This document shows positions 37,610 to 46,401 of a stretch of DNA of 64,000 bases, piece after piece. Numbering within the stretch: the stretch's first letter is position 1; each line of letters begins with the position of its first letter. The notes below the pieces were generated by a model. It worked only from the letters and a program-made list of their open reading frames with translations, made no database searches and was not told the origin of the DNA. The stretch covers positions 114,515 through 178,514 of the forward strand of contig JABLWZ010000019.1 of NCBI GenBank assembly GCA_013178275.1, read 5' to 3'. This DNA is from Bacillota bacterium. GTDB taxonomy: Bacteria > Bacillota > Ch66 > Ch109. The position numbers were made by a program, and so were the translations under genes.

Positions 37610-39379
37610 TTAATCTTTACCTTTATTAAAGAGCTGCGTCAATCCTTCGCGTCCTCTTGGAGCCTTTATCAGCCAGGGGATGCGGATCGCCTTTCTAGCC
37701 AGATTGTTAATCACTTTATCTATCCACGGTTTTTCCGCCCTGGATAAACTCCTGAGAACCGAGTTAGACGTAGGTACCCCCGTCCAGGTCTGGTTAATCA
37801 GCCACCAGGCCGCTTCAATGCCCGCCCGTCGAAGGTCCTCCTGAAGCCTCTGCGCTTCCAGTACTGGAGTCGCCTGGGCCAGGGTCACCAGTAATATGTG
37901 GGTAAATTCAGGATCACGAAGCCGCGGCAAGAGCCGCCGCACCTCCTCCGGCACATCCCCGGTAGTGTTCTCCACCTGACGGTGGTAAGACTGGGTGGCA
38001 TCCAAAAGCAGCAGGGTATGCCCGGTAGGCGCCGTATCCAGCACCACGAAGCAGTCTTCCGCCTGGTCGACCGTCCGGGCGAAAGCCCTGAATACCGCAA
38101 TTTCCTCGGTGCAGGGCGATGCCAGTTCCTCGGCCAGCAGCGCGCGGCCGTCTTCGTCAAGCTCCTTACCCACGGTTGACATCACTTCTTCGCGATACGC
38201 CGCTACCTCCACCGCCGGATCGATACGGCTGACGGTCAGCTCTTTCCCGGCACCCGCGAGTGCTAAATCTAAATGCGCCGCCGGATCGGTGGTAGACAGC
38301 TTCACCCTGCGTCCCCGTTCGGATAAAGCCAGGGCCATCGCGGCGGCAACGGTGGTTTTGCCCACGCCGCCCTTACCCATAACCAGTATCACGCCCCGTT
38401 CGCGACGATTTAAGTCGTCAACCACCGTTCCTAAACCTACTGGAATTGATAAAGGAGGCTCGCTTCCTTCATTACTAAAATCCCAGACTATTACTTTTTT
38501 CTCAGGGTACCGCATCCGCTCCGCTAAAAGTTTTAGGCCGTCAATTCCTACCGGTGGATTGGGTAGCAGAGGAACTATCTGGCTGGGCAGTTGTGAAAGC
38601 TCGGCCAGCATGCGCTTCAGAGATTCCGACTGCTGTAGTTTGAAAGCGTCTGCCACCGGGTCATTCCCGGTGTAATCGAGCACCCCGTTGATTATCAGCC
38701 GCTGGTTGGTCAATCCAAGCTCGCCCAGTTCACGGCTGGCTCTGCAGGCCTCGCTCAGCGCGGGGCCGTCCGGCTTGGTAACTAGTGTTAGAGTAACAAG
38801 CCCGGGGTCGGACAGAGCGGCCACCGTGCCTTCATAGCGCTGCTTCTGCTCGAACATTCCCGCCAGAGGCCCAATACAGGAGGTCCCTCGTACATTATCC
38901 GTCATAAACCCTGACCAGGCCTTGGGCAGGGCCAGCAGGCGCAGGGTATGCCCGGTAGGCGCCGTATCGAAAACGATGTGGTCGTAGCCGCTTGCTACCG
39001 CCGGGTCGCTCAGCAGGCGGGTAAAGAGATCGAAGGTGGCGATTTCCACCGTGCACGCGCCGGAAAGCTGCTCCTCCATGGAAGCGATCACTTCATCCGG
39101 CAGGATGCCCCGGTAATCCCCTACCACCTTTTCCCGATAATCTTTGGCTGCCTCTTCCGGGTCAAGGTTCAGTGCCCACAGGGACGGGATTCCAGGTATT
39201 TCTGTGGGATGCTGCTCGACCTTTATTTCAAGAACGTCGTCCAGATTGGAAGCCGGGTCGGTGCTTACCAGTAAAACCTTCTTACCTGATTGAGCGAGAT
39301 TTATCGCCGTGGCGCAGGCCACCGACGTTTTCCCCACCCCACCCTTGCCGGTAAAAAAGAAGTAGCGCGTATTATTCAC
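37610..39379 (-). CDS. arsA: Arsenical pump ATPase ArsA
   Basis: Duplicated GET3/ArsA ATPase. Two P-loops (TGKGGVGKTS near residue 10 and MGKGGVGKTT near 335) and two DTAPTGHTL signature segments are present, with cysteines in the metalloid-site positions (LSGACTVEIA and ASPCTEEIA). At 589 residues it is full length. It drives As(III)/Sb(III) export with a membrane permease, here probably Acr3. GTG 39379 follows AAGGAGG. arsD, the metallochaperone that loads ArsA, lies 20 bases upstream. Confidence 0.96.
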   Translation of the reverse strand: MNNTRYFFFTGKGGVGKTSVACATAINLAQSGKKVLLVSTDPASNLDDVLEIKVEQHPTEIPGIPSLWALNLDPEEAAKDYREKVVGDYRGILPDEVIASMEEQLSGACTVEIATFDLFTRLLSDPAVASGYDHIVFDTAPTGHTLRLLALPKAWSGFMTDNVRGTSCIGPLAGMFEQKQRYEGTVAALSDPGLVTLTLVTKPDGPALSEACRASRELGELGLTNQRLIINGVLDYTGNDPVADAFKLQQSESLKRMLAELSQLPSQIVPLLPNPPVGIDGLKLLAERMRYPEKKVIVWDFSNEGSEPPLSIPVGLGTVVDDLNRRERGVILVMGKGGVGKTTVAAAMALALSERGRRVKLSTTDPAAHLDLALAGAGKELTVSRIDPAVEVAAYREEVMSTVGKELDEDGRALLAEELASPCTEEIAVFRAFARTVDQAEDCFVVLDTAPTGHTLLLLDATQSYHRQVENTTGDVPEEVRRLLPRLRDPEFTHILLVTLAQATPVLEAQRLQEDLRRAGIEAAWWLINQTWTGVPTSNSVLRSLSRAEKPWIDKVINNLARKAIRIPWLIKAPRGREGLTQLFNKGKD

Positions 39380-39399
39380 TAGAGAGCCTCCTTGCAATT

Positions 39400-39696
39400 T
39401 TAGGATTCCCAGGATTCTAGCTCCTCGGTGGTGGGATAACGACCCACCAGCCGCACTTCACCGTCAACCATAATTATTGGCAGGGACAAAAGCCCTTTTT
39501 CTTTAATCAGCTTTCCTATCTCCCCTCCTACAAAGGCTGATGGCTGCTGGGAAAGATTATATCGGACTACTTCAACACCTTTTTTGGCCAGGCGGTCAAG
39601 ATCGCCCGCTACCCGCACCAGGTCTTTGTCGGGGCTCGGCCCGCAGACTCCGGTGCTGCAGCACATGGGCGGGTCGTATACAGTAATATTTTTCAT
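39400..39696 (-). CDS. arsD: Arsenic metallochaperone ArsD
   Basis: Thioredoxin-fold chaperone that passes As(III) to ArsA and weakly represses the operon. From ATG 39696 (AAGGAG upstream) the protein starts MKNITVYDPPMCCSTGVCG, so Cys12, Cys13 and Cys18 form the As(III) site. At 98 residues it lacks the extra C-terminal cysteine pairs of the plasmid R773 protein, as many chromosomal forms do. It is first in the arsD-arsA-arsR-acr3 unit. Confidence 0.95.
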   Translation of the reverse strand: MKNITVYDPPMCCSTGVCGPSPDKDLVRVAGDLDRLAKKGVEVVRYNLSQQPSAFVGGEIGKLIKEKGLLSLPIIMVDGEVRLVGRYPTTEELESWES

Positions 39697-39719
39697 CCAC
39701 AACACTCCTTGTCTATGAT

Positions 39720-39750
39720 ATAAACATATTTAATTTTGTTTATGCGTCAA
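39720..39750 (-). promoter_or_regulatory. arsD promoter with candidate ArsR dyad
   Basis: Minus-strand TTGACG (39750-39745), 16 bases, TATGTT. Inverted repeat ATAAACA (39720-39726) and TGTTTAT (39737-39743) covers the spacer and -10, where a repressor would block polymerase. Confidence 0.55.
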
Positions 39751-39860
39751 TGTAATTGTACCTCGTCAATTTACAAAAATCAATTAGGTCTATAGAGAAA
39801 AATTTAGCCCGAATTTTGCGTTTTGTAATAACGATTATGGGCTTATTCCCTTAGAGATAG

Positions 39861-39896
39861 AAAAACCTGGCCGTTAACTAATGCCCGCGGCCAGGT
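39861..39896 (-). terminator. Terminator after the binding-lipoprotein gene
   Basis: ACCTGGCC and GGCCAGGT pair around a 16-base loop; on the minus strand a TTTTTC run follows. Confidence 0.75.
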
Positions 39897-39933
39897 CAGC
39901 TCAATTATCAGCAGTTAATTTATTCAACAACCG

Positions 39934-40923
39934 TTACTTCATATCTATAAAAACCTCTTTTACCATCTTATCAATATCCGTAGCCGGGTCAAGGATCTGC
40001 TGTTCTTTCATCGCTTTCAGGTGGGCAGCAAGACTCTGCTTTGATACCACTGGATCACTTATGAATTTGTAATCCCCGAGCAGTTGACCGCTGGTCTCCG
40101 CATCCCCGCTGATGTACTGCTTTTCCACCGCAATGCGGGCTGCTTCTTTCGGGTTCTCCTGCACCCATTTACCGGCTTCGTTTATAGCTTCAGTGACTGC
40201 TTTAACAACCTCCGGCTTTTCTTTGGCCAATTTGCCGTTTACACCTACAAAGCAGCAAAGCTGATCCTTGTAATGCTGGTCGTGAGTAGTGCTGAATATC
40301 TTACGAGCTTTGCCTTCTTTAACTGCCAGCTCCGGAAATGGGTCCCAGGTAGCGAAAATATCTATATCCTGCTTTTCCAGCGCCTGCAGTAGCTGAGGCC
40401 CCGGAAAGGCCTTCCAGGTAACGTCGTTCTTGGGATCGATGCCCAGTTTACCCAGTTCCACCGACAGGAGGGCCATGGGTACCCCGCCGATAGCGTCCAC
40501 TCCTATGGTCTTTCCCTTTAAATCCTTTATCCCCTGGATAGAAGAATTTACCGGTGCCACTGCCTGTATGCAACCAGTATGTACCCCATTGGTCACCTTG
40601 ATGTCCAAACCCTGCTCGATGGGCTTGAACAACGCTGGCGACACCTGTATCACGTCAAGTTTTCCGGTAGCTATTGCTTCTTTCAGGGGGTCTGCGCCTA
40701 ATTTGACCAGTTCAACATTTAAACCTTTTTTCTGAAATATCCCTTTTTCATGTGCTATGTATATAGAGGCTTCGCACGTCCCTCCGTAATAGCCTACTTT
40801 CACAGTTTCAGGCGTTCCTTTGGCCGATGTATCCTGAACCGCTGTTTTCTGACCGCAGCCGGTTGCCACCAGAGAGACAGTAATAACAACTGCCAATATA
40901 ATCAACAAGGTCTTTTTTTTCAT
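39934..40923 (-). CDS. Orphan NitT/TauT-type substrate-binding lipoprotein with extra cysteines
   Basis: ABC substrate-binding protein of the SsuA/THI5-like group. The lipobox VATGC puts the lipid-anchored cysteine at residue 23, and the mature protein has KVGYYGGTCEASIYIAHEKG, GKLDVIQVSPALFKP and DIFATWDPFPELA. Besides Cys23 there are Cys50, Cys118 and the pair Cys223-Cys224, unusual for an exported binding protein and suggestive of a thiol-loving ligand. No permease or ATPase gene is nearby. ATG 40923 follows AAGGAGG, which lies in the last codons of the preceding C_GCAxxG_C_C gene, so the two are cotranscribed. Confidence 0.85.
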   Translation of the reverse strand: MKKKTLLIILAVVITVSLVATGCGQKTAVQDTSAKGTPETVKVGYYGGTCEASIYIAHEKGIFQKKGLNVELVKLGADPLKEAIATGKLDVIQVSPALFKPIEQGLDIKVTNGVHTGCIQAVAPVNSSIQGIKDLKGKTIGVDAIGGVPMALLSVELGKLGIDPKNDVTWKAFPGPQLLQALEKQDIDIFATWDPFPELAVKEGKARKIFSTTHDQHYKDQLCCFVGVNGKLAKEKPEVVKAVTEAINEAGKWVQENPKEAARIAVEKQYISGDAETSGQLLGDYKFISDPVVSKQSLAAHLKAMKEQQILDPATDIDKMVKEVFIDMK

Positions 40924-40924
40924 A

Positions 40925-41422
40925 TCAAACCTCCTTGTTTTTATCTGCCGGTTCAACTCTCGACTTACTTTTTTTAGCTTTAAGTTTTTTTCTTGCTTTC
41001 AGAATTTCGTCGGTAATTTCCGCTGCCCTGAGCACGTATTTTTCACAGAACTCATGGTGCTCCGGAGAGCCCCACTCTACTGGTCTGGTCAGCACCTTGC
41101 AGCAGGACGCCTTAAACTCTTTTTTAAACCGCTTATGAAGTTCAGCCACAGCATCAAAGGCATCCGTTTCCGGATCTTCCTCCTGACTTCTGCCGTGAAC
41201 CAGGCTTAAAACCATTACCCCACCAGTAATTGAACCGCAACAGCACTTTGACGCGCCTAATCCCGCACCAAAACCGGTAGCTATTTTCAGGAATTCATCC
41301 GGTAAACCAAGTTTATAGTGCTGATTAAAGGCTTTAAGAATTGCCTCACTGCAGTAAAGGCCATTTCTAAAATAATTTACCGAGTCTTCAGCCACTCGGT
41401 TTAATCTTGCTTTTTTGGGCAT
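40925..41422 (-). CDS. C_GCAxxG_C_C family redox protein
   Basis: 165-residue protein of the C_GCAxxG_C_C family, found mostly in anaerobes and often near redox or metal genes. The cysteine pattern is CSEAIL near 24, GASKCCCGSITGG near 58-60, SCCKVL near 107, and a late cysteine in EFCEKYV. The C-terminus is very Lys-rich. No catalytic role is established; cluster or metal binding is assumed. A second member lies at 47540, near the hgc cluster. Its stop is immediately followed by the binding-lipoprotein gene. Confidence 0.85.
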   Translation of the reverse strand: MPKKARLNRVAEDSVNYFRNGLYCSEAILKAFNQHYKLGLPDEFLKIATGFGAGLGASKCCCGSITGGVMVLSLVHGRSQEEDPETDAFDAVAELHKRFKKEFKASCCKVLTRPVEWGSPEHHEFCEKYVLRAAEITDEILKARKKLKAKKSKSRVEPADKNKEV

Positions 41423-41613
41423 TGAACCACCTCCCTTTTATCGGCATCCCATACATTTGGCTCCAAGCATATTCCTGAAAAGGATTAAGCAATCACCACC
41501 TTGTATATAGTAATTTAATTATTACTAAATCTATTATTTTTGTTTTATATATAACCTACTTTATTAACAAGCCTTTGTCAACTGCTCTTGTGCCTCTATA
41601 AGCCAAAAATAAA

Positions 41614-41633
41614 AAGCCTTCTTCCAAAGGCTT
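41614..41633. terminator. Weak hairpin upstream of the C_GCAxxG_C_C gene
   Basis: AAGCCTT and AAGGCTT pair over 7 bp around CTTCCA, with A-rich and T-rich flanks. The 391-base gap between 41423 and 41813 holds only this and the stronger terminator at 41742. Confidence 0.4.
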
Positions 41634-41741
41634 CGATTTTAATTGATTTCTTCGTTTTTCCACTTAAAACCGGAAAGCTCACGACCTGGCCGCTGCAATA
41701 GAAACACCCGGTATGCATGAGAGCGCCAGGCGTATACATGC

Positions 41742-41778
41742 ACAAAAACGAGCCGAATCATGATCGGCTCGTTTTTGT
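41742..41778. terminator. Terminator of the fixABCX operon
   Basis: A 15-bp perfect stem (ACAAAAACGAGCCGA with TCGGCTCGTTTTTGT) around a 7-base loop, 35 bases beyond the fixX stop. It is symmetric enough to work in both directions. Confidence 0.85.
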
Positions 41779-41813
41779 CCGGTATGCCTATGGATCGCGC
41801 TTATTAGCTTCGG

Positions 41814-42095
41814 TTAACCGTTCTTCCAGGAGACCCCGAACCCGCCCCGCGGATACTTCCAGTCGATATTGCCAAAGGGGCAGCCGATCAGGCAGGTCCC
41901 GCACTCCAGGCATCCTTCGTATCCCACGGAGATGCGTTTTTCTTCGTCATCCCAGACATACACGCGGGAGGGGCAAAAACGCGTGCAGGGCTTATCGGGA
42001 CACTGCTTGAGGCAGACCTGCGGGTCGATGATTTTGATATGACTCAGTTTGTCCGTGTTAAACCGTATTAAGAACAGTTTGTCGTCCAGTTTCAT
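41814..42095 (-). CDS. fixX: Ferredoxin-like protein FixX
   Basis: Small 2[4Fe-4S]-type ferredoxin of the ETF-ferredoxin group. Cysteine motifs are CLKQCPDKPCTRFCP and CLECGTCLIGCP. In FixABCX complexes FixX passes electrons from FixC toward the quinone or ferredoxin side. ATG 42095 follows GGAGGGCAC and overlaps the fixC stop (ATGA). At 93 residues it is normal. Confidence 0.93.
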   Translation of the reverse strand: MKLDDKLFLIRFNTDKLSHIKIIDPQVCLKQCPDKPCTRFCPSRVYVWDDEEKRISVGYEGCLECGTCLIGCPFGNIDWKYPRGGFGVSWKNG

Positions 42096-43384
42096 AGCAG
42101 TGCCCTCCATGCCCCGTAGATGTCTTTGATCAGGCCGAGTTTGGGACGGTTCTCGAAAATCATGCCGAGGATCTCTTTTTGCCGCTGCTTTTTCGGCACC
42201 CCGTCCGCCGTGAAATACATTTTGGCGGCCTGAGAGAAGATTTTGGGATAGGTTTTCAGAAGGTGCGGGTTTTTCTCGAAGAATTTGCCCATATGCCGGT
42301 ACTTGTACAGGTCTTTCAGCACGAAGGAGTCCCGCAGACGGGTTTCATAGACCGCCATGGCCCGGTCGCTGAGGTCGCCGGCCTCGATCGACTGGGCCGC
42401 GACCTCGCCGGCGATCCTGCCCGAATCCATGGCCAGGTTGGCGCCCTCCCGGTGCAGCGAATTCACCAGCATAGCGGTGTCTCCGACCACCAGCACGCCC
42501 TGGCGGTGGAGCTTCGGAACGTGGGTGTATCCGCCCTCCGGAATGAGATGGGCCAGGTACTCCTTGGTTTCCCCGCCTCGCAGCAGGCGTTTCACGTAGG
42601 GCTTGGACTTCAGGTTTTCGATCAGGTCGTTGGGCGTCCAGCGGTGCTTAATCAGTTGTTCCAGAATGGCGCCCACGCCCAGGGAGATCGATTCCCGGTT
42701 GGTATAGATAAAGCCCACGCCCATCATGCCGGCGGTAGCGTCTCCATACAGCTCGATGGTCGCCCCCTGGCCCTCTTCGAGGCAGAAGCGGTCTTCGATG
42801 GTCTCTTTGGGCAGGGCGATGATTTCTTTGACCGTAACCGCTACGGCCTGGGGCTTTAATGGCTGGGCGAGCCCGGCCTTCACGGCCAGAAAGTTGTTGA
42901 CCCCTTCCGCCAGGATCACGACCTTGGCTCCCAGGTCCCCTTCCGGGCGGCCGGTGCGAACGCCGACCACGGTGTCCCCCTGATAGAGCAGGTCAGTGAC
43001 CAGGGTTTCGGGAATAATCATCACCCCGGTTTTTTCGGCCTGTTTCCCCAGCCAGCGGTCGAAGGGAACGCGTAAAACCGAATGGGCGTTATAGGGCTCG
43101 GCTGCCCAGGCCGGGTCGCGGTAACCGCCCATCATCACCTCGTCGCCGCTCAGCAGGGCGATCCGCTGCTCGACGATCGGCCGCTCCAGGGGCGCTTCTT
43201 TCCAGAACCCCGGCACGACCAGGTCGGTCGCCGACGTATAGAGGATGCCGCCCATGACATTTTTGGTGCCGGGATAGTCTCCGCGTTCGATGACAACGGT
43301 CTTCATGCCGGCCCGCGCGGCGCTGATCGCGGCGGACAGGCCGGCGGGGCCGCCGCCGACTATGATCACGTCAAATGTTCTCAC
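42092..43384 (-). CDS. fixC: ETF-quinone-oxidoreductase-like flavoprotein FixC
   Basis: FAD protein of the ETF:QO/FixC family. The dinucleotide motif VIIVGGGPAGLSAAISAARAG opens the protein, and VVGDTAMLVNSLHREGANLA is the second FAD motif. FixC takes one electron pair from the FixAB flavins and reduces quinone, while the other pair reduces ferredoxin or flavodoxin. It lies 12 bases after fixB. C-terminal YFTADGVPKKQRQKEIL is typical of clostridial members. Confidence 0.95.
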   Translation of the reverse strand: MRTFDVIIVGGGPAGLSAAISAARAGMKTVVIERGDYPGTKNVMGGILYTSATDLVVPGFWKEAPLERPIVEQRIALLSGDEVMMGGYRDPAWAAEPYNAHSVLRVPFDRWLGKQAEKTGVMIIPETLVTDLLYQGDTVVGVRTGRPEGDLGAKVVILAEGVNNFLAVKAGLAQPLKPQAVAVTVKEIIALPKETIEDRFCLEEGQGATIELYGDATAGMMGVGFIYTNRESISLGVGAILEQLIKHRWTPNDLIENLKSKPYVKRLLRGGETKEYLAHLIPEGGYTHVPKLHRQGVLVVGDTAMLVNSLHREGANLAMDSGRIAGEVAAQSIEAGDLSDRAMAVYETRLRDSFVLKDLYKYRHMGKFFEKNPHLLKTYPKIFSQAAKMYFTADGVPKKQRQKEILGMIFENRPKLGLIKDIYGAWRALL

Positions 43385-43396
43385 GTCTGCACCTCC

Positions 43397-44728
43397 TTAG
43401 TTTTCAGCGCCGCTCTGAAGGCGCTTTTTGAATTCCGCGGTCAGCGCCGGCACGATCTGAAAAAGGTCTCCCACGATCCCGAAATTGGCCACCTTTAAAA
43501 TCGGGGCCTCCGGGTCATTGTTGATGGCGATAATAAAGTCCGACGTCTGCATCCCGACGAGATGCTGGATGGCGCCGGAGATGCCGATGGCGATATAGAC
43601 TTTGGGACGGACCGTGGTCCCGGTCTGTCCGACCAGCCGTTCGTGGGGCAGCCAGCCGGCCTCGACGGCGCCCCGGGAGCCGGCTAGGGTCGCCCCCAGG
43701 ACGTCCGCCAGTTCCTGGGCTATGATCAGATTTCTCTTCGCAGCGATACCCAGTCCAACGGAGACGATGATTTCGGCTTTATCCAAAAACGCGCTTTTGG
43801 CGTCGGAGGGGATGAATTCGACGACCCGGGTGCGGAAGTCGTTCTCGGTGAAGTTGAATTCTTCGCGGACCACTTCACCGGTCCGTCCGTCGACCCTTTC
43901 CGGCATCGCCATCACCCGTGGGCGGACAGTGGCCATCTGCGGGCGCCGGGTCCGGCAGAGGATCGTGGCCATGATGTTGCCGCCAAAGGCGGGCCGGGTC
44001 TGCAGCAGCACTTTGGTTTCCGGGTCGACGCCCAGTACGGTGCAGTCGGCGGTCAGGGCGGTCTGCAGCCTGGTGGCCACGGCGGGAAAGACGTCCCGGC
44101 CCATGGAGGTGGCCCCCATCAGGATGATTTCTGGCCGATATTTCACCGCCAGGCCGGCGATGGCTTCCATATAGGGTTCGGTCCGATAGTCCCGCAGCAG
44201 CGGATGATCGATCACATAGACCTTCTCGGCGCCGTAAGCGAAGGCCAGGGGAATCGCATGATCGACCTGATAACCAGCGACCACGGCGCAAAGCCCGCAC
44301 CCGATGGCATCAGCCAGTTTGCGGCCTTCGCCGAGCAGCTCCCAAGACACGGACGCGGCCTCCCCGTGGCTGTATTCAACGATCACCCACACGCCGCTCC
44401 AGGCGTCTCCGGCAGCCGGGGAGGCGGTTTGGGCCCGGATCGCTACCGGCCCGCTGCCGGCCGCGGCATCTTTGACGGTTTCTGTATCGGGTGTCGGCGC
44501 TTCTGAGGCCGGGCCGGCCGCGGCGGGAGGTTCTGCCTGGGGACGGGTGGGCGGATTCGCCAGCGAGAGCGCGTCGACCGGGCAGACGCCCACGCAGTTG
44601 CCGAGGTCTTTGCATTTTTGTGGATCGACCTCCGCGAATCCATCGACCAGTTCCAGCGCCTCCAGCGGGCACTCCATAACGCACGCCCCGCAGCCGATGC
44701 ATTTGGTCTTGTCGACGACAACGGTCAT
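43397..44728 (-). CDS. fixB: ETF alpha subunit FixB with N-terminal ferredoxin domain
   Basis: Residues 1-55 form a ferredoxin domain and the rest, after a Pro/Ala-rich linker (~55-105), is the FixB/EtfA subunit with the FAD-binding C-terminal domain ([21 protein letters not shown] and [20 protein letters not shown]). The first cluster motif is complete ([12 protein letters not shown]). The second reads [12 protein letters not shown], where the second of four expected cysteines is Leu, so a [3Fe-4S] or absent cluster is predicted. ATG 44728 overlaps the fixA stop. Such Fd-fused EtfA forms occur in bifurcating systems of anaerobes. Confidence 0.94.
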   Translation of the reverse strand: MTVVVDKTKCIGCGACVMECPLEALELVDGFAEVDPQKCKDLGNCVGVCPVDALSLANPPTRPQAEPPAAAGPASEAPTPDTETVKDAAAGSGPVAIRAQTASPAAGDAWSGVWVIVEYSHGEAASVSWELLGEGRKLADAIGCGLCAVVAGYQVDHAIPLAFAYGAEKVYVIDHPLLRDYRTEPYMEAIAGLAVKYRPEIILMGATSMGRDVFPAVATRLQTALTADCTVLGVDPETKVLLQTRPAFGGNIMATILCRTRRPQMATVRPRVMAMPERVDGRTGEVVREEFNFTENDFRTRVVEFIPSDAKSAFLDKAEIIVSVGLGIAAKRNLIIAQELADVLGATLAGSRGAVEAGWLPHERLVGQTGTTVRPKVYIAIGISGAIQHLVGMQTSDFIIAINNDPEAPILKVANFGIVGDLFQIVPALTAEFKKRLQSGAEN

Positions 44729-45561
44729 GAATGTGTTCCTCCTCTCGCCGGGGGAGTTCCCATGATGATGTTCTGCTGGAAAATCATCTGAACAACGTGC
44801 GCGGCGGTTCCGACCGGATCTTCACGTCCATCCATGATTTCTCCGCCGCTGCGGCCGGGCGGAGCGAAGATCCTCGAAACACTGGTCGGCGACCCTTTCA
44901 GGCCCATCTGCGCCGCGTCAAAAGGCAGCGCTCGGGAATCCCAGACCTCCGGCTCATACTCCGCGGCTTTCATCACATTGGGCAGGGAGGCGTAGCGCAG
45001 GTCGTTCAGTTCCTTCTCCACCGTGAGCAGGGCCGGGAGCCGGGCCTCCACGACCTGCCGGCCGTGCTCGGTTTTGCGCTCCACGGTTACGCTCGATTCG
45101 GTCAATTCTCTGACTTTGATCACGTAGGTCAGCTGCGGGAAGCCTAGACGCTGGGCGATCCCGGGGCCGGTTTGCGCGGTGTCCCCGTCGATCGCTTCTT
45201 TCCCGGCGAAGACCAGGTCGATCGGCTCGGTCTCGTTTATTTTTTTCAGCGCGGTGGCGAGAATGTAAGCGGTGGCCAATGAATCGGAGCCCCCGAAAGC
45301 GCGGTCGCTCAAAAGGATGGCGCGGTCCGCCCCAAAAGACATGGCCTTCCTCAGCGCTTCCCGGGCCTGGAGCGGGCCCATGCTGACGATGGTTACCCTG
45401 CCGCCAAGCTTTTCTTTCCAGCGGATGGCCTCTTCCAGGGCGTGGGTATCGTATGGGTTGATGATCGACGGAACGCCTTCCCGCATCAGGGTATTGGTCG
45501 CCGGGTCGATCCGCACCTCGGAAGTATCGGGGACCTGCTTCAGGCAGACCACGAAGTGCAC
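44725..45561 (-). CDS. fixA: ETF beta subunit FixA
   Basis: First gene of fixABCX. Family segments are VVCLKQVPDTSEVRIDP, NPYDTHALEEAIRWKEKLGG, AGKEAIDGDTAQTGPGIAQR and PALLTVEKELNDLRYASLPN. FixA carries the bifurcating-type flavin that is reduced by NADH in related complexes. The GTG start has GGGGGG upstream. At 278 residues it is typical. In this window the operon could link acyl-CoA or NADH oxidation to ferredoxin reduction during fatty-acid oxidation, which is inference. Confidence 0.95.
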   Translation of the reverse strand: MHFVVCLKQVPDTSEVRIDPATNTLMREGVPSIINPYDTHALEEAIRWKEKLGGRVTIVSMGPLQAREALRKAMSFGADRAILLSDRAFGGSDSLATAYILATALKKINETEPIDLVFAGKEAIDGDTAQTGPGIAQRLGFPQLTYVIKVRELTESSVTVERKTEHGRQVVEARLPALLTVEKELNDLRYASLPNVMKAAEYEPEVWDSRALPFDAAQMGLKGSPTSVSRIFAPPGRSGGEIMDGREDPVGTAAHVVQMIFQQNIIMGTPPARGGTHS

Positions 45562-45945
45562 AAAAATCCCCCCTGTTGTTAATGATTATTGTCTCCCATT
45601 GTATCATTTATTTTTATTTATCTACACTTGCTGTATTGAATTGATATTCAACCGTTTCCCGTCACTTTATAATGGCGTTGTCTATTTCTAAGAAAGGACA
45701 GCGGATACGGTGTCTTTTGATAAAAATAGTTTACGTCAGATTGAGAATTGGATTTGCCGGCTAGGCTACCGAAAGTCAGCAGATTCAAGCAATGATCCAG
45801 CTGGTACAGCCTTGACGTTCCATATTCGAAAATAAAAAAGCCGGCCATAAAAAACACGCTTACTATTTTAGAGCAGCGTGTTCCAATCGCTTTTTAGTTG
45901 GTTTTGTTTAATTCCACGGACGCGTGGGTCACGTCGGCGTTCCGG
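45562..45945. other. Gene-free stretch upstream of fixA
   Basis: No supported gene. A hairpin at 45853-45882 (AACACGCT with AGCGTGTT) is followed on the minus strand by TTTTT and probably terminates the unit of the nucleotidyltransferase remnant. No convincing fixA -35/-10 pair was found. Confidence 0.5.
45853..45882 (-). terminator. Terminator downstream of the nucleotidyltransferase remnant
   Basis: On the minus strand AACACGCT, a 14-base loop, AGCGTGTT, then TTTTATGG. Confidence 0.65.
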
Positions 45946-46166
45946 TCAACCGCCATATAGAAGCACCTCTTCATTTCTTATCTTACAGAGCAAGTCATCT
46001 TCCAGGCTTCCGGTTGTCAGAACATCCGCTTTTGTCTGCGGAGCTTCTTCGATTTCCGTGTACAACCCGCACCGGGCAAACATCCCTTTAAGGGAACCTT
46101 TATCCACGCGCAAATCTATATCGCTTTTTTCAGTGTTATCTCCACCGTATACCTTTTCGCTATCAT
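45946..46166 (-). pseudogene. MntA-type nucleotidyltransferase antitoxin remnant
   Basis: A good ribosome site (TAGGAGGCG) precedes ATG 46166, giving MIAKRYT in one frame. In the next frame the product reads EKVYGGDNTEKSDIDLRVDK and continues SLKGMFARCGLYTEIEEA..KADVLTTGSLEDDLLCKIRN to a TGA at 45946. This is the second half of a MNT-domain nucleotidyltransferase (GSxxRGxxxxxSDIDL motif), as in MntA/HepT toxin-antitoxin pairs. The N-terminal ~25 residues and the frame have been lost. No intact HEPT toxin gene is adjacent. Confidence 0.7.
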
Positions 46167-46401
46167 GCTGTCGCCTCCTAAAAAATGCCTTGATCTATTA
46201 TATTCAGCAGTTTTTATAACTACTTGGATATGGAAATGGAAAAAGTCTACGGTCCATAAATTTAGACTCACTGTTTGGACTACATGCCAAGTATCTGCCA
46301 GAAGATGCTTAGATAATGGCGGTGATTACCTTTACGGTAGCCATACCATAATACCTGAAACATGATATAATATGTTCGGCTTCACTAAAGGAGGCACATA
46401 A

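Noticed and set aside
41717..42010. A 97-codon + strand frame over the fix terminator and fixX
   Set aside because: It runs through the terminator hairpin and antisense to fixX cysteine motifs; it is a shadow frame.
45918..45934. CGGACGCGTGGGTC resembles a cDNA-cloning SalI adaptor
   Set aside because: The match stops after 14 bases, no vector sequence follows, and the surrounding sequence is continuous with the nucleotidyltransferase remnant. Chance is the simpler explanation.
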